In this document: positions 14,710 to 23,300 of the stretch, piece after piece
Position numbering within the stretch: position 1 is the first letter of the stretch
How the letters are laid out: every line of letters begins with the position of its first letter
Origin: Chitinophagaceae bacterium
Lineage (GTDB): Bacteria; Bacteroidota; Bacteroidia; Chitinophagales; Chitinophagaceae
Assembly (NCBI GenBank): GCA_025363075.1
Contig: JANYEP010000075.1
Coordinates: 1 to 36,422 of the forward strand
Length of the DNA stretch: 36,422 bases
Direction: 5' to 3'
Translations under genes and position numbers: made by a program
The notes under the pieces: generated by a model
The model's input: only the letters and a program-made list of their open reading frames with translations
Database searches by the model: none
What the model was told of the DNA's origin: nothing

Positions 14710-17216
14710 TAATAAGCTTTTTTACTTGTATCTGTTTTTGAGCCACCAAACAAATTTTTAACCCATTTTGCAACTTTGGTAAATACACCTGCTTCTCCCA
14801 TATCATCAAAATAATGTCCAGAAGTTTTGCTTACATAACCATAACCATAGCCTTTTCTGCCATAACCATAACCATAACCATAACCATAACCATAGCCATA
14901 GCCATAGCCATAGCCATAATAACCATATCGAGCTCCTACCTTAACATCATTGATAATTAAACCCATTCCTGGTAACTTATCGCCTTGATAAATATCATCA
15001 ATAAAGTCAACTTGTTTTTTTAGTGTGTAACGCTGACGTATAACATATAAAGAAGCATCTGCATATTCGGCAATTGTGAAAGTATCACTTACCAATCCTA
15101 CTGGTGCAGAGTCAATAATTATGTAATCATATTCGGCTTTTAACAAATTAAATAGCTCTTTCATATGCACACCTAACATAAGCTCTGAGGGGTTAGGAGG
15201 AAGTGGTCCACAACCATAGACGTGTAAGGTTGGGTATTGCTCAAAAGTATAATAAAGGTTGTCTAAAGTTTTGCTTTGACCAATTAGGAAATTACTAATA
15301 CCAAATTCTTTTTTCTCAACTCCAATACTTTTAATGATTCTTGGTTTACGCAAGTCAAACTCAAGTACTGCAACTTTTTTACCAGATATTGCTAAAACAG
15401 CCCCTAAGTTCAAAGTAATAAAAGATTTACCCTCACCACTAATTGAAGAAGTTACTAAAACCGTTTTTTTGCCCTCTGTTAACAGAAATTGCAGATTCGT
15501 TCGTATGATTCTAAATTGTTCAGAAATAATACTTCTGCTTTTATGTGCAACTACAAACGCTTTTGTATTGCTATAGTGTCCAACCTCTCCAATAAATGGA
15601 GATGAAGTCTTTTTAGTGATATCGTCTCTACTTGTAACTTTATCATTTAGAACTGCTTTAACATATATTAAACCTATTGGAAATAGAAGCCCAATAATAA
15701 TTCCATATAAACGCCATTTAGCTTGATCTGGTTCAAAGGGTCCTCCAGGTATTGTTACTTCATCAAACTGTTGGTAGTTGGATGTCGTTGCAGCAGAAGT
15801 TACTAATGTCTCTTCTCTACGTTGCATCAAATAAATGTAAATTGCTTCTTTAATTTTCTGTTCTCTACCTACACTTACATAGGTTTTTTCAAACTCTGCA
15901 CCACCTCCAAAAAGCGATTTTAGGCTTGCGTTATTTTCTTCTAATTTTTTTATTTTTCTCTCAAGATCAACTTTGTAATCACTAAGACGCTTCATTAAGC
16001 TGTTACGAGCCTCATCTAAGTTAAGTTTGGCTCTAGCTATTAGCTCACTATTTCTACCCAATGCTTTTTCTTCATTAATTAAAACTGCTTTTTCAGTATT
16101 AAAAAAACCTACCAAAGCAGCTATTGTTGGATCATCAATTCCCAAGTAAGATGGTACTAAGTCTGCTTTATCTGTTTCAATAATTCTCTTCTGAAGTTGT
16201 GTAACTGCATCCAATTTACCATTAACTTCAATAAATATTTTAGTATTATTGTCAAATTCCTGCGTTTTTCCTAGTAATAATTCTTTTTGATAAAAGTATG
16301 GATTCTCTTTTTTGAATTCGGTTGCTTTTTCTTCAACTCCATCTAACTCACTTTTAACAATCGCAAGTCTATTTGTAATGAAATTTACTGTGTTGGTTGC
16401 TACAATATTTTTTTCTTCAATATTTTGGTTTCTGTATTCAGTTATTAACGAGTTTAAAATATCAGAGCCTCTTTGTGGGTTTTCGGAGGATAGTGTTAAA
16501 TTAATAATTGTTGTTTTCGTACCAAGTGGGTTAACGTTTAAGTTGTTAGAAATTTCAGCTGTTGCTGTTCTAGTTGGTTTCCAGGTTACATAGTAATTTA
16601 CTATGGGAAATGTGGTAACATTATTTCGTTTATTTAATATTAGTTTATATCCTAAATATTCAAAAACAACACCCCAAGAGAATTTAGTTTCAATATCATT
16701 TTTCTTATCTCGCTTTCTAAACCATACACCACCATCAGCATTTAATTTTTTAAGTATAAATGTTGATGGCTTTGTGGAATCAGGAATACTTATAAAAGTC
16801 GTTTCAAAAGGAATTGATTTAGAGTAAGTTTCTGTTTTTTTAATACTTCCTTCAACATAGTATTGCACATTAAAGTTGTTTTTTTCAACCACCTTAGCCA
16901 TTAAAGCCTTTGATTTAATGAGTTCAACCTCATTATCAAGATTTACTTTTTTCCCTCCATACATTGCAGCATCAATCAAATCATTTGAGCCTCCACCACG
17001 TGTGCTTCCTCCAGACTTATCGTCATTTTTAACTAAAATTTGTGCTGTGTTTTTGTATTTCGGCACAAGGTACCTTACATAAATATAAGATGCTGTTATG
17101 CATAGTGCAAGGCTTACGATAAATAGTGGTAAATATGATAGATACATAAAAAGCACCTCGGTTGGGGTAGCTTTTTTTTCAGATTCGTTTACAAGGACGT
17201 TGTCGTTTTTTGCCAT
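14709..17216 (-). CDS. Wzc-like polysaccharide co-polymerase / BY-type tyrosine autokinase with Gly-Tyr repeat tail
   Basis: An 835-residue bacterial tyrosine kinase. The Wzz-type chain-length domain is flanked by membrane helices at about 28-48 and 499-518, the second preceded by a proline-rich PGGPFEPDQAKW. The cytoplasmic kinase has Walker A (SSISGEGKS, about 589-597), Walker A' (VLEFDLRKP, about 617-626) and Walker B (YIIIDSAPVG, about 697-706). It controls polymer length and export with the Wza-like partner encoded 16 nt upstream. BY-kinases normally end in a tyrosine cluster that is autophosphorylated. Here the cluster is replaced by a long alternating Gly-Tyr tract (about residues 764-794, some 15 tyrosines), followed by a further 40 residues ending KKAY. 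Confidence 0.93.
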   Translation of the reverse strand: MAKNDNVLVNESEKKATPTEVLFMYLSYLPLFIVSLALCITASYIYVRYLVPKYKNTAQILVKNDDKSGGSTRGGGSNDLIDAAMYGGKKVNLDNEVELIKSKALMAKVVEKNNFNVQYYVEGSIKKTETYSKSIPFETTFISIPDSTKPSTFILKKLNADGGVWFRKRDKKNDIETKFSWGVVFEYLGYKLILNKRNNVTTFPIVNYYVTWKPTRTATAEISNNLNVNPLGTKTTIINLTLSSENPQRGSDILNSLITEYRNQNIEEKNIVATNTVNFITNRLAIVKSELDGVEEKATEFKKENPYFYQKELLLGKTQEFDNNTKIFIEVNGKLDAVTQLQKRIIETDKADLVPSYLGIDDPTIAALVGFFNTEKAVLINEEKALGRNSELIARAKLNLDEARNSLMKRLSDYKVDLERKIKKLEENNASLKSLFGGGAEFEKTYVSVGREQKIKEAIYIYLMQRREETLVTSAATTSNYQQFDEVTIPGGPFEPDQAKWRLYGIIIGLLFPIGLIYVKAVLNDKVTSRDDITKKTSSPFIGEVGHYSNTKAFVVAHKSRSIISEQFRIIRTNLQFLLTEGKKTVLVTSSISGEGKSFITLNLGAVLAISGKKVAVLEFDLRKPRIIKSIGVEKKEFGISNFLIGQSKTLDNLYYTFEQYPTLHVYGCGPLPPNPSELMLGVHMKELFNLLKAEYDYIIIDSAPVGLVSDTFTIAEYADASLYVIRQRYTLKKQVDFIDDIYQGDKLPGMGLIINDVKVGARYGYYGYGYGYGYGYGYGYGYGYGRKGYGYGYVSKTSGHYFDDMGEAGVFTKVAKWVKNLFGGSKTDTSKKAY
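14835..14927 (-). repeat. 6-bp microsatellite encoding a Gly-Tyr tract in the autokinase tail
   Basis: A tandem 6-bp unit, CCATAA or CCATAG on the plus strand (read as GGTTAT or GGCTAT on the coding strand), is repeated about ten times without break, with three more GY codon pairs after an interrupting Arg-Lys. It lies in the C-terminal coding part of the Wzc-like gene. The unit length is a multiple of three, so gain or loss of units keeps the frame and changes only the number of tyrosines. Confidence 0.9.
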
Positions 17217-17232
17217 TTTATTATTTTATCAA

Positions 17233-18081
17233 TTAAAATTTTCCTTTTGTCAAAACTAATATGTTAAATACTAAAAAGAGTGTCGAAATAGTAGTAAGAG
17301 CCAAACTATAATCTCTTTGAAAATTTGGGTTTACATTAAGAGTCTTCAGCTTGTTAATATTGGCTCCAACATATATAATATCATTTTGTTGCACTTGAAA
17401 TGCTGGAGAATTAATGAAGGTTGTGTTTCTCAAGTCTATCTTAAATGTTTCATATTTACCTGCAATTTGTCTCATCAACAAAATATCTTCACGTTTTCCA
17501 TAATCTGTTAGGTCTCCTGCTTCAGCTATTGCATCTAATATAGAAGCTTTATCAGTCCTAAAACTAACGACACCAGGTCTTTTAACTTCGCCCAAAACGT
17601 TCACCTTAAATTGAGCAAGCTTTACTATAATTAAGGGTTTTACAATTTCATCTGCGAGTTTTATTTTAATCAAATCTGCGAGTTCTTGCTTTGTCAGTCC
17701 AGCAGCTTTAATTTTTCCAATTTTAACCATTTCAATATATCCTTGCATATCTATTTGATAAGTTGGAGAAGAAGTTTGTGCAGAGCTTGGCAGAGCAATA
17801 CCTGTTGAAGTTCCAGCAGTTGATGAAATTGCAGTACTTTGATTTGCCTGATTAAACAACAAAGCATCTTCTTGTCTTAATGACCCTGCAATCACTTGAA
17901 TTGTTATAAGATCATTTTCAACAAACTTGTATTCAATAAATTCTATCTTGGGAACACTATCAACTCCTCTTTGAAAATAATTATAGTCTTTTGCTATTCT
18001 TTTTTGAGGATCGCAAGAAGTAAGTGTTATTGTAAAAAGTGAAACACCAACACCCAAAAATAGTTTTTTTAGTTGTATCAT
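17233..18081 (-). CDS. Wza-like polysaccharide export lipoprotein
   Basis: A 282-residue outer-membrane export protein. The N-terminus is a lipoprotein signal with lipobox LTSC (C23). A Poly_export domain follows (ENDLITIQVIAG, then YIEMVKIGKIKAAGLTKQEL), then an SLBB-type segment (VNVLGEVKRPGVVSFR) and a second ligand-binding-like stretch with QQNDIIYVGAN. A hydrophobic helix near the C-terminus (about 258-278) probably spans the outer membrane, as in Wza. It is the first gene of the long minus-strand cluster, preceded by a leader of roughly 220 nt after a -7-like element. The ATG at 18079-18081 lies 1 nt after the stop of a possible 15-codon leader ORF. Confidence 0.92.
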   Translation of the reverse strand: MIQLKKLFLGVGVSLFTITLTSCDPQKRIAKDYNYFQRGVDSVPKIEFIEYKFVENDLITIQVIAGSLRQEDALLFNQANQSTAISSTAGTSTGIALPSSAQTSSPTYQIDMQGYIEMVKIGKIKAAGLTKQELADLIKIKLADEIVKPLIIVKLAQFKVNVLGEVKRPGVVSFRTDKASILDAIAEAGDLTDYGKREDILLMRQIAGKYETFKIDLRNTTFINSPAFQVQQNDIIYVGANINKLKTLNVNPNFQRDYSLALTTISTLFLVFNILVLTKGKF

Positions 18082-18082
18082 T

Positions 18083-18130
18083 TTATATGTATTTTAAAGA
18101 ACAAACACAGCTCCGCCACATAAGTCCCAT
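18083..18130 (-). CDS. Possible 15-residue leader ORF upstream of the export gene
   Basis: An ATG at 18128-18130 opens a 15-codon frame, MGLMWRSCVCSLKYI, whose TAA ends 1 nt before the ATG of the Wza-like gene. The close spacing would allow translational coupling. There is no run of one amino acid to suggest classical attenuation. It may be chance, since short ORFs are common in AT-rich leaders. Confidence 0.25.
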   Translation of the reverse strand: MGLMWRSCVCSLKYI

Positions 18131-18307
18131 TATATTTTATGGCTAACCGTTAGATTTAATGAATGTACGCTTTTGATTAACGGCAAATTGAACGCAATAG
18201 CACTTTGTGTTGAGTGTTGCATACAAGATTTACGTTATTCTCAACGTTTCCTTACGATTTAATTAGAAAATAATTTTAATTAAAGTAAAGGCTTTATAAA
18301 AGCGTCG

Positions 18308-18315
18308 CAAAGGTA
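18308..18315 (-). promoter_or_regulatory. Bacteroidota -7-like element for the polysaccharide operon
   Basis: The minus strand reads TTTACCTTTGCGAC, containing TACCTTTG, an exact match to the TAnnTTTG -7 consensus of Bacteroidota primary-sigma promoters. No good TTTG -33 element is found at the expected spacing; a T-rich run lies there instead. Transcription from here would give a 5' leader of about 220 nt before the Wza-like gene. Confidence 0.55.
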
Positions 18316-18398
18316 AACATAATTGGATAAAAAAAAGCATTAAAATGAGATCAATCATTTATTTCATTTTGACAAGCACTTAAATAAAAAATACAACG

Positions 18399-18406
18399 TA
18401 AGTTTG
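18399..18406 (+). promoter_or_regulatory. Bacteroidota -7-like element for the acyltransferase/exosortase pair
   Basis: TAAGTTTG matches TAnnTTTG exactly and lies 16 nt before the ATG at 18423, so the leader would be very short. A TTTTG lies upstream at 18367-18371, but the spacing is longer than usual, so the -33 part is weak. Confidence 0.45.
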
Positions 18407-18422
18407 ATTTTTTTGGTTGCTT

Positions 18423-19625
18423 ATGGATAAAAGATTTTTTTCATTGGATGTTTTTAGAGGTGCTACAGTAGCCTTAATGATTTTGGTAAATAATCCTGGA
18501 AGTTGGGAACACATTTTCATTCCGCTCGACCATGCAGAATGGCAAGGTTGCACGCCTACAGATTTGGTTTTCCCTTTTTTTCTTTTTGCTGTTGGCAATG
18601 CGATGGCTTTTGTAATGCCCAAACTGCAACAATGTGGCGATGCCGTTTTTTACAAAAAAATTATTAAAAGAACACTGTTCATTTTTATTATTGGATTGTT
18701 TCTTAATTGGTGTCCTTTTTTTATTTGGCAAAATAATCAACTGGTATTTAAGCAATGGGCATTTATGAATAAAGACGCTGGTGGTGTTGCGTTTGAAGAT
18801 GGTATAAGAATTTTAGGTGTACTACAACGCATTGCTATTTGTTATTTTTTTGCCTCAATTACTGCCTACTATTTTAAACCTAAAATAGCACTCGCCATTA
18901 GCATATCAATTTTAATTTTATATTGGTTTTTGTGTTGGAGTTTGGGCAGTGGAACAAACCCATACACACTTGAAACTTTTTTTGGGACCAATATAGACGC
19001 AGCAATTATTAGCAAACATCATTTGCTACACGCAGATAAAGTTAATGGCAAAATTTTTCATTTCGATTATGAGGGTTTGGTAAGTTCAACAGCAGCAATA
19101 GTGCAAGTTTTGTTTGGTTATTTTGTTGGATATTACATTCAAAAAAAAGGCAAGACATATGAAATGCTTTCCAATCTTTTTGTAGCAGCAGCTATTTTAC
19201 TTGTTGTAGGATATTGGTGGGATATGCTATTTCCTATAAGTAAAAAAATGTGGAGTAGTAGCTATACAGTTTATACAACTGGTCTCGCAATAATGTGCAT
19301 TTGTGTGTTGATGTATTTAATAGAATTTAAAAATGTAAAAGGTGTTTGGGCAAGGTTCTTTGATGTGTTTGGAAAAAATTCATTGTTCATTTTTGTGCTA
19401 AGTGGCTTTTTACCAAGAGTATTTAAATTAATACGAATTAATGATATAAATGAAAAAGGCGAACCCACTATCCTCAATCCTTTTAGCTGGTTTTATGAAC
19501 ATATTTGCAAACACGTTGCAACAGATTTACGCATTGGCTCATTGCTATATGCTATCATTTTAATTTTCTTTTATTGGGCAATTTGTTACGTGCTCGATAA
19601 AAAGAAAATCTATATAAAAGTTTAG
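18423..19625 (+). CDS. HGSNAT/NagX-like multipass membrane acyltransferase
   Basis: I take the ATG at 18423 (MDKRFFSLDVFRG). A TTG two codons earlier is less likely. The 400-residue protein has about ten hydrophobic helices and the family signature: SLDVFRGATVALMILVNNPG, then PLDHAEWQGCTPTDLVFPFF with the catalytic-type histidine H37. Human HGSNAT in this family acetylates terminal glucosamine of heparan sulfate across a membrane; bacterial NagX-like proteins are often found with amino-sugar genes. It is the first gene of a two-gene plus-strand unit with an exosortase-family gene, divergent from the polysaccharide cluster. A role in acetylating an envelope glycan is plausible but inferred. 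Confidence 0.85.
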   Translation: MDKRFFSLDVFRGATVALMILVNNPGSWEHIFIPLDHAEWQGCTPTDLVFPFFLFAVGNAMAFVMPKLQQCGDAVFYKKIIKRTLFIFIIGLFLNWCPFFIWQNNQLVFKQWAFMNKDAGGVAFEDGIRILGVLQRIAICYFFASITAYYFKPKIALAISISILILYWFLCWSLGSGTNPYTLETFFGTNIDAAIISKHHLLHADKVNGKIFHFDYEGLVSSTAAIVQVLFGYFVGYYIQKKGKTYEMLSNLFVAAAILLVVGYWWDMLFPISKKMWSSSYTVYTTGLAIMCICVLMYLIEFKNVKGVWARFFDVFGKNSLFIFVLSGFLPRVFKLIRINDINEKGEPTILNPFSWFYEHICKHVATDLRIGSLLYAIILIFFYWAICYVLDKKKIYIKV

Positions 19626-19629
19626 AACA

Positions 19630-20199
19630 GTGTTTTCTCAAATTAATAAAAAATATCCCGAAGCAATATTTGTTGCCAAGTTGCTTACATTGTTTTCAAT
19701 CTTTTATTTTGGAACAGAATTTTGGATTGGCATTACAGCTAAAGGAAATTTATATTCAGCTTTTTGCGACGAGTATTTAAACTATGTAGAATGGCTAAGG
19801 CTTTTTATTTTAAAGGGTGCTAGTATTATCTGTAATTTATTTGGGCATAATACAATCATTGAAAACACTAAATCTTTAAAAATTGTTGGAGGGTACAGGG
19901 TAAATATGGTTTACAGTTGCATCGGTTTTGGAATATTAAGTAGTTGGGCAGCTTTTGCAATTGCTTATCCGGCAAAACTGAAGAAAAAAATAATTTGGCT
20001 TTTTGGTGGGTTACTAATAATTTGTTTTATAAATATTCTAAGAATTGCAGCTTTGCTTATGTTAATTAACAAAGCAAAAAACATACAAGTATTCACTTCT
20101 CATCATACAGTTTTCAATTGGGTTGCTTACATACTTGTGCTGATACTTATTTATTTTTATACAAAAGAAAAACAGGAGCAATCTCAAAACCATAAATAA
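19630..20199 (+). CDS. Small archaeosortase/exosortase-family membrane protein
   Basis: A 189-residue multipass protein starting at GTG (19630-19632), 4 nt after the acyltransferase stop. The three catalytic-type residues of exosortases are visible in order on the predicted membrane core: C97 in VYSCIGFGILSSW, R138 in INILRIAALL, and H158/H159 in TSHHTVFNW. It is much shorter than the EpsH-type exosortases of about 300 residues and fits the short Bacteroidota class; I cannot name the subfamily. Exosortases are transpeptidase-like enzymes that process proteins with a C-terminal sorting tail. No protein with such a tail is seen in this window, so the substrate must be elsewhere or the function differs. 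Confidence 0.8.
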   Translation: MFSQINKKYPEAIFVAKLLTLFSIFYFGTEFWIGITAKGNLYSAFCDEYLNYVEWLRLFILKGASIICNLFGHNTIIENTKSLKIVGGYRVNMVYSCIGFGILSSWAAFAIAYPAKLKKKIIWLFGGLLIICFINILRIAALLMLINKAKNIQVFTSHHTVFNWVAYILVLILIYFYTKEKQEQSQNHK

Positions 20200-20259
20200 G
20201 ATACAAACATTTCATTCACAAATAATAAGAACTATTTTTTAATCCCATCGTCATTTCTA

Positions 20260-20267
20260 TATTTTTG
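20260..20267 (+). promoter_or_regulatory. -7-like element upstream of the SNF2 gene
   Basis: TATTTTTG matches TAnnTTTG, in the 169-nt gap between the exosortase-family gene and the SNF2 gene. No clear TTTG lies at -33. It would start a leader of about 95 nt that contains the tiny ORF at 20289-20324. Confidence 0.4.
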
Positions 20268-20288
20268 CGAATTGCAGTTTTAGAAATT

Positions 20289-20324
20289 ATGAATATGAAC
20301 TATTGGTTGCGAATTAATCAGTAA
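20289..20324 (+). CDS. Possible 11-residue leader ORF upstream of the SNF2 gene
   Basis: ATG to TAA encodes MNMNYWLRINQ, beginning about 22 nt downstream of a -7-like element and ending 44 nt before the SNF2 ATG. The peptide has no obvious regulatory amino acid run. It may be chance. It is listed because it is the only ORF in the presumed leader. Confidence 0.2.
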   Translation: MNMNYWLRINQ

Positions 20325-20368
20325 TTCTTTTCATTCATAATTCACAATCTATAACTCTTAATTATACA

Positions 20369-23300
20369 ATGGCTTTACCCTATCTCATTAAACGTATTTA
20401 CAACAGCAGTTCAGAAGAAGTTGTTAGACGTGGAAAAAAAATTCACAACACAGGCAACGCTATTGAATTAATAGAGTATGATGAGTTGATGGGCAATATT
20501 GTTTTTAGGGTCAAAGACGACAATTACAACAGCTATTACAAGGTTCACATCAATCAATTTAGAAGCGAGAAGACTTTATCACTACGCTGCTCTTGCCCTT
20601 ATAATCTAACTGAAATTTGCAGGCATAAAGCTGCATCATTGTTTCATTTGCAAGAATTGCTCGATAGAAATATGCTAGGCAGCAATGAAATTGAATACAA
20701 CCCAAAACATACGGTTGTAAAAATGAAGCAAATTGATTTGAAGATGCTGAAGATGTTTAGTAGCTATGAAACCTTTACTGCTGCTGAAGAATTTTTGAGA
20801 AGCAATAAACCAAATATTATTGATGCTAAAGATGAAACTGTTTGGGCTACAATAGTTGAAAATGCTACAGAATATAAACTTCTCATTAAAAAAAATGATG
20901 AAAGAAATTTTGATACAAGTTGCACTTGCCACACAGAAACAAAGCATCCTCTTTGCATACATAAAAACATTTTATTCCTGCATTTGTTAACCAATCACGG
21001 TGCAAATTATTTTGATAGTATTAGAAATTGGGATACTGTAAAAAATAAATTATTGGCGATTTATGGTTATTCACTAAGTGATGATTTAAAAAATAAATTT
21101 GAGTTTACCTATCAAGATGGAAGACCTTTTTTGCGTGTGCTTGATAACGCAATAAAAAGAGTTGTAGTGCCTGTAGATATTGCACCTAAGCCAAGATTGT
21201 TTGAGCAGGAATTGGTAACCACAGCACCAGTTATTTTAGATAATTTTGTTGATGAAAAACCAAAGATTGCAGAGCTGAAACTTGGAATTGTTTTTACAAC
21301 CCCATCCAATCAATATCCTTTTTTGCAGTTGGAATGCATTCAAGGTATACCAAATGAAACAAACACTGCATTTGTAACCAAAATTGAAAAACTTGATTTA
21401 AACAAGTTCATTAATACTGATGTTTTTGATGAAGAAGATAAACAACTGCTGCAACAACTTAGGAAATTATTACCTTCGGAAATTAGTAAGTATATTAATC
21501 GAAACTCACCATTTGGTGGCATTTGGGAACACATTATTCAACACCAAGATGAAGAGTTGCCAGAAGAAACAAGACAACTGATTGCAGAATATCTTCATCC
21601 GAAATTAAAACGAATATTTGAAGAACAAAACCATAGTGCTTTTATTTTTCAATTACCCGAAAGCAAAAGTTTTACCACAGCAGCCATTCAAAACATTTCA
21701 CTAGCAATAGAGACAGCAACGCCTTATTTTATTGTTAATAAAAATGCAGATGGTTTTACCGTAGAATGCAGGGTGAAGTTGCCTTTGCTTGATTTGAATG
21801 TAAACGAATCTGAAAATATTTCGCCTGTAATCTTTCAATCAAACGATACTATTTTTCTATGGCAAAATAGCGAAGACATAAACATCATTGAAAAATATTT
21901 GCCTTCTGGCAAAATGAATATTGAAGCTGAAAACTGGAACAGGCATTTAGAAGAATACATTCTGCCTCTTTCAAAAAACTACGAAGTTCAGTTTGGTAAT
22001 TTGCAAAAAGAAGAGTTGAAAAACATTAAACCAGAAATGAAAATTCTCTTAAAAGAAAAAGGAGAATATTTAATTTTTGAGCCTGTATTTTCTTATAACG
22101 AATATGACATTAAAACCACGGATAAAGAAAAAATAATACTTCCATTTCAAGATAAACTACTCATCATTCAAAGAAATGTTGAAGCAGAGAACGAGTTGGT
22201 AGAAAAGATACAAGCATTGCATTCACAATTTGTGAAACCCAACAACAATCATATTTTGGCGTTGCGAGGTGCAGAAGTTTTAAAAAACAATTGGTTCTTT
22301 TTATTTGTTGATGCAACAAAAGAAATGAACATTCCTGTGTTCGGTTTTGATAATTTAAAAAATTATCGTTTCAATACTTCAAGGCCTTCTACAAAAATAT
22401 TTATTAGCAGTAATACTGATTGGTTTGATGCTAAAGTTGAAATAGATTTTGGTGGGCAAAAAATTACCGTTGCTGATGTTAAAAAAGCACTTGCCAACAA
22501 GCAACAATTTGTGCCATTAGCAGATGGAACACTTGGTATTTTGCCAGAAGATTGGATAAGAAAATATAGTTTGCTTTTTAAAGTGGGTGATGGCAAACAA
22601 GATAATATGAAGCTGAGCAAATTTCAGTTTAGCGTTATCGAAGATTTGTATAACCAACGTGATGAAGAAGAATTATTTGTGCAGCTTGAGGAGAAATATG
22701 ATAAACTGAGATACAATTATGAAATTAAAAAAATACCAACGCCAGAGCATCTTTCAAGCGTTTTAAGACCTTACCAGGAAAGTGGGTTTCAATGGTTGAA
22801 TTATTTAACTGAAGTGCAATGGGGAGGCATTTTAGCAGATGATATGGGTTTGGGGAAAACAGTGCAGGCATTGAGTTTTATGCATCATCTAAAAGTGAAA
22901 AATGGAAAATTAAGAGCATTGGTTGTTTGCCCTACAACGCTAATGTTTAACTGGCAAAATGAGATAAAGAAGTTTACTCCAGATCTTAATTGTTATGTGC
23001 ATCATGGTGGTGGAAGATTGCGTGATGATTTAAAAGAAAAAAAGGCAGACATCATCATCACAACTTATGGAACATTGAGAAGTGATGTGAAAGAGTTTAT
23101 GGAGTTGCAATTGGACTATGTTGTGTTGGATGAAAGTCAAGCAATAAAGAATCCTGCAAGTAAAGTTACTAAAGCTGCTTGTTTGTTGAAAGCTAAGAAC
23201 CGCTTGTGTTTGAGTGGAACGCCACTTCAAAATAATACGTTTGATATTTTTGCTCAAATGAATTTCTTGAATCCTGGAATGTTGGGAAGTCAAGAATTTT

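Larger units (their letters stand above)
18082..18422. other. Divergent 341-nt intergenic region between polysaccharide cluster and acyltransferase/exosortase pair
   Basis: This is the longest gene-poor stretch in the window. It holds -7-like elements for both directions (18308-18315 minus, 18399-18406 plus). It also has small inverted repeats, for example ACGTT-N6-AACGT at 18232-18247 and a bulged GCAACAC/GTGCTATTGC stem at about 18194-18220, and the small leader ORF at 18083-18130. No UpxY/NusG-like antiterminator gene is seen here or nearby. Confidence 0.6.

Noticed and set aside
14835-14927. Tandem short repeat resembling an array
   Set aside because: The unit is 6 bp without spacers and lies in frame inside the kinase gene, so it is a coding microsatellite and not a CRISPR array.
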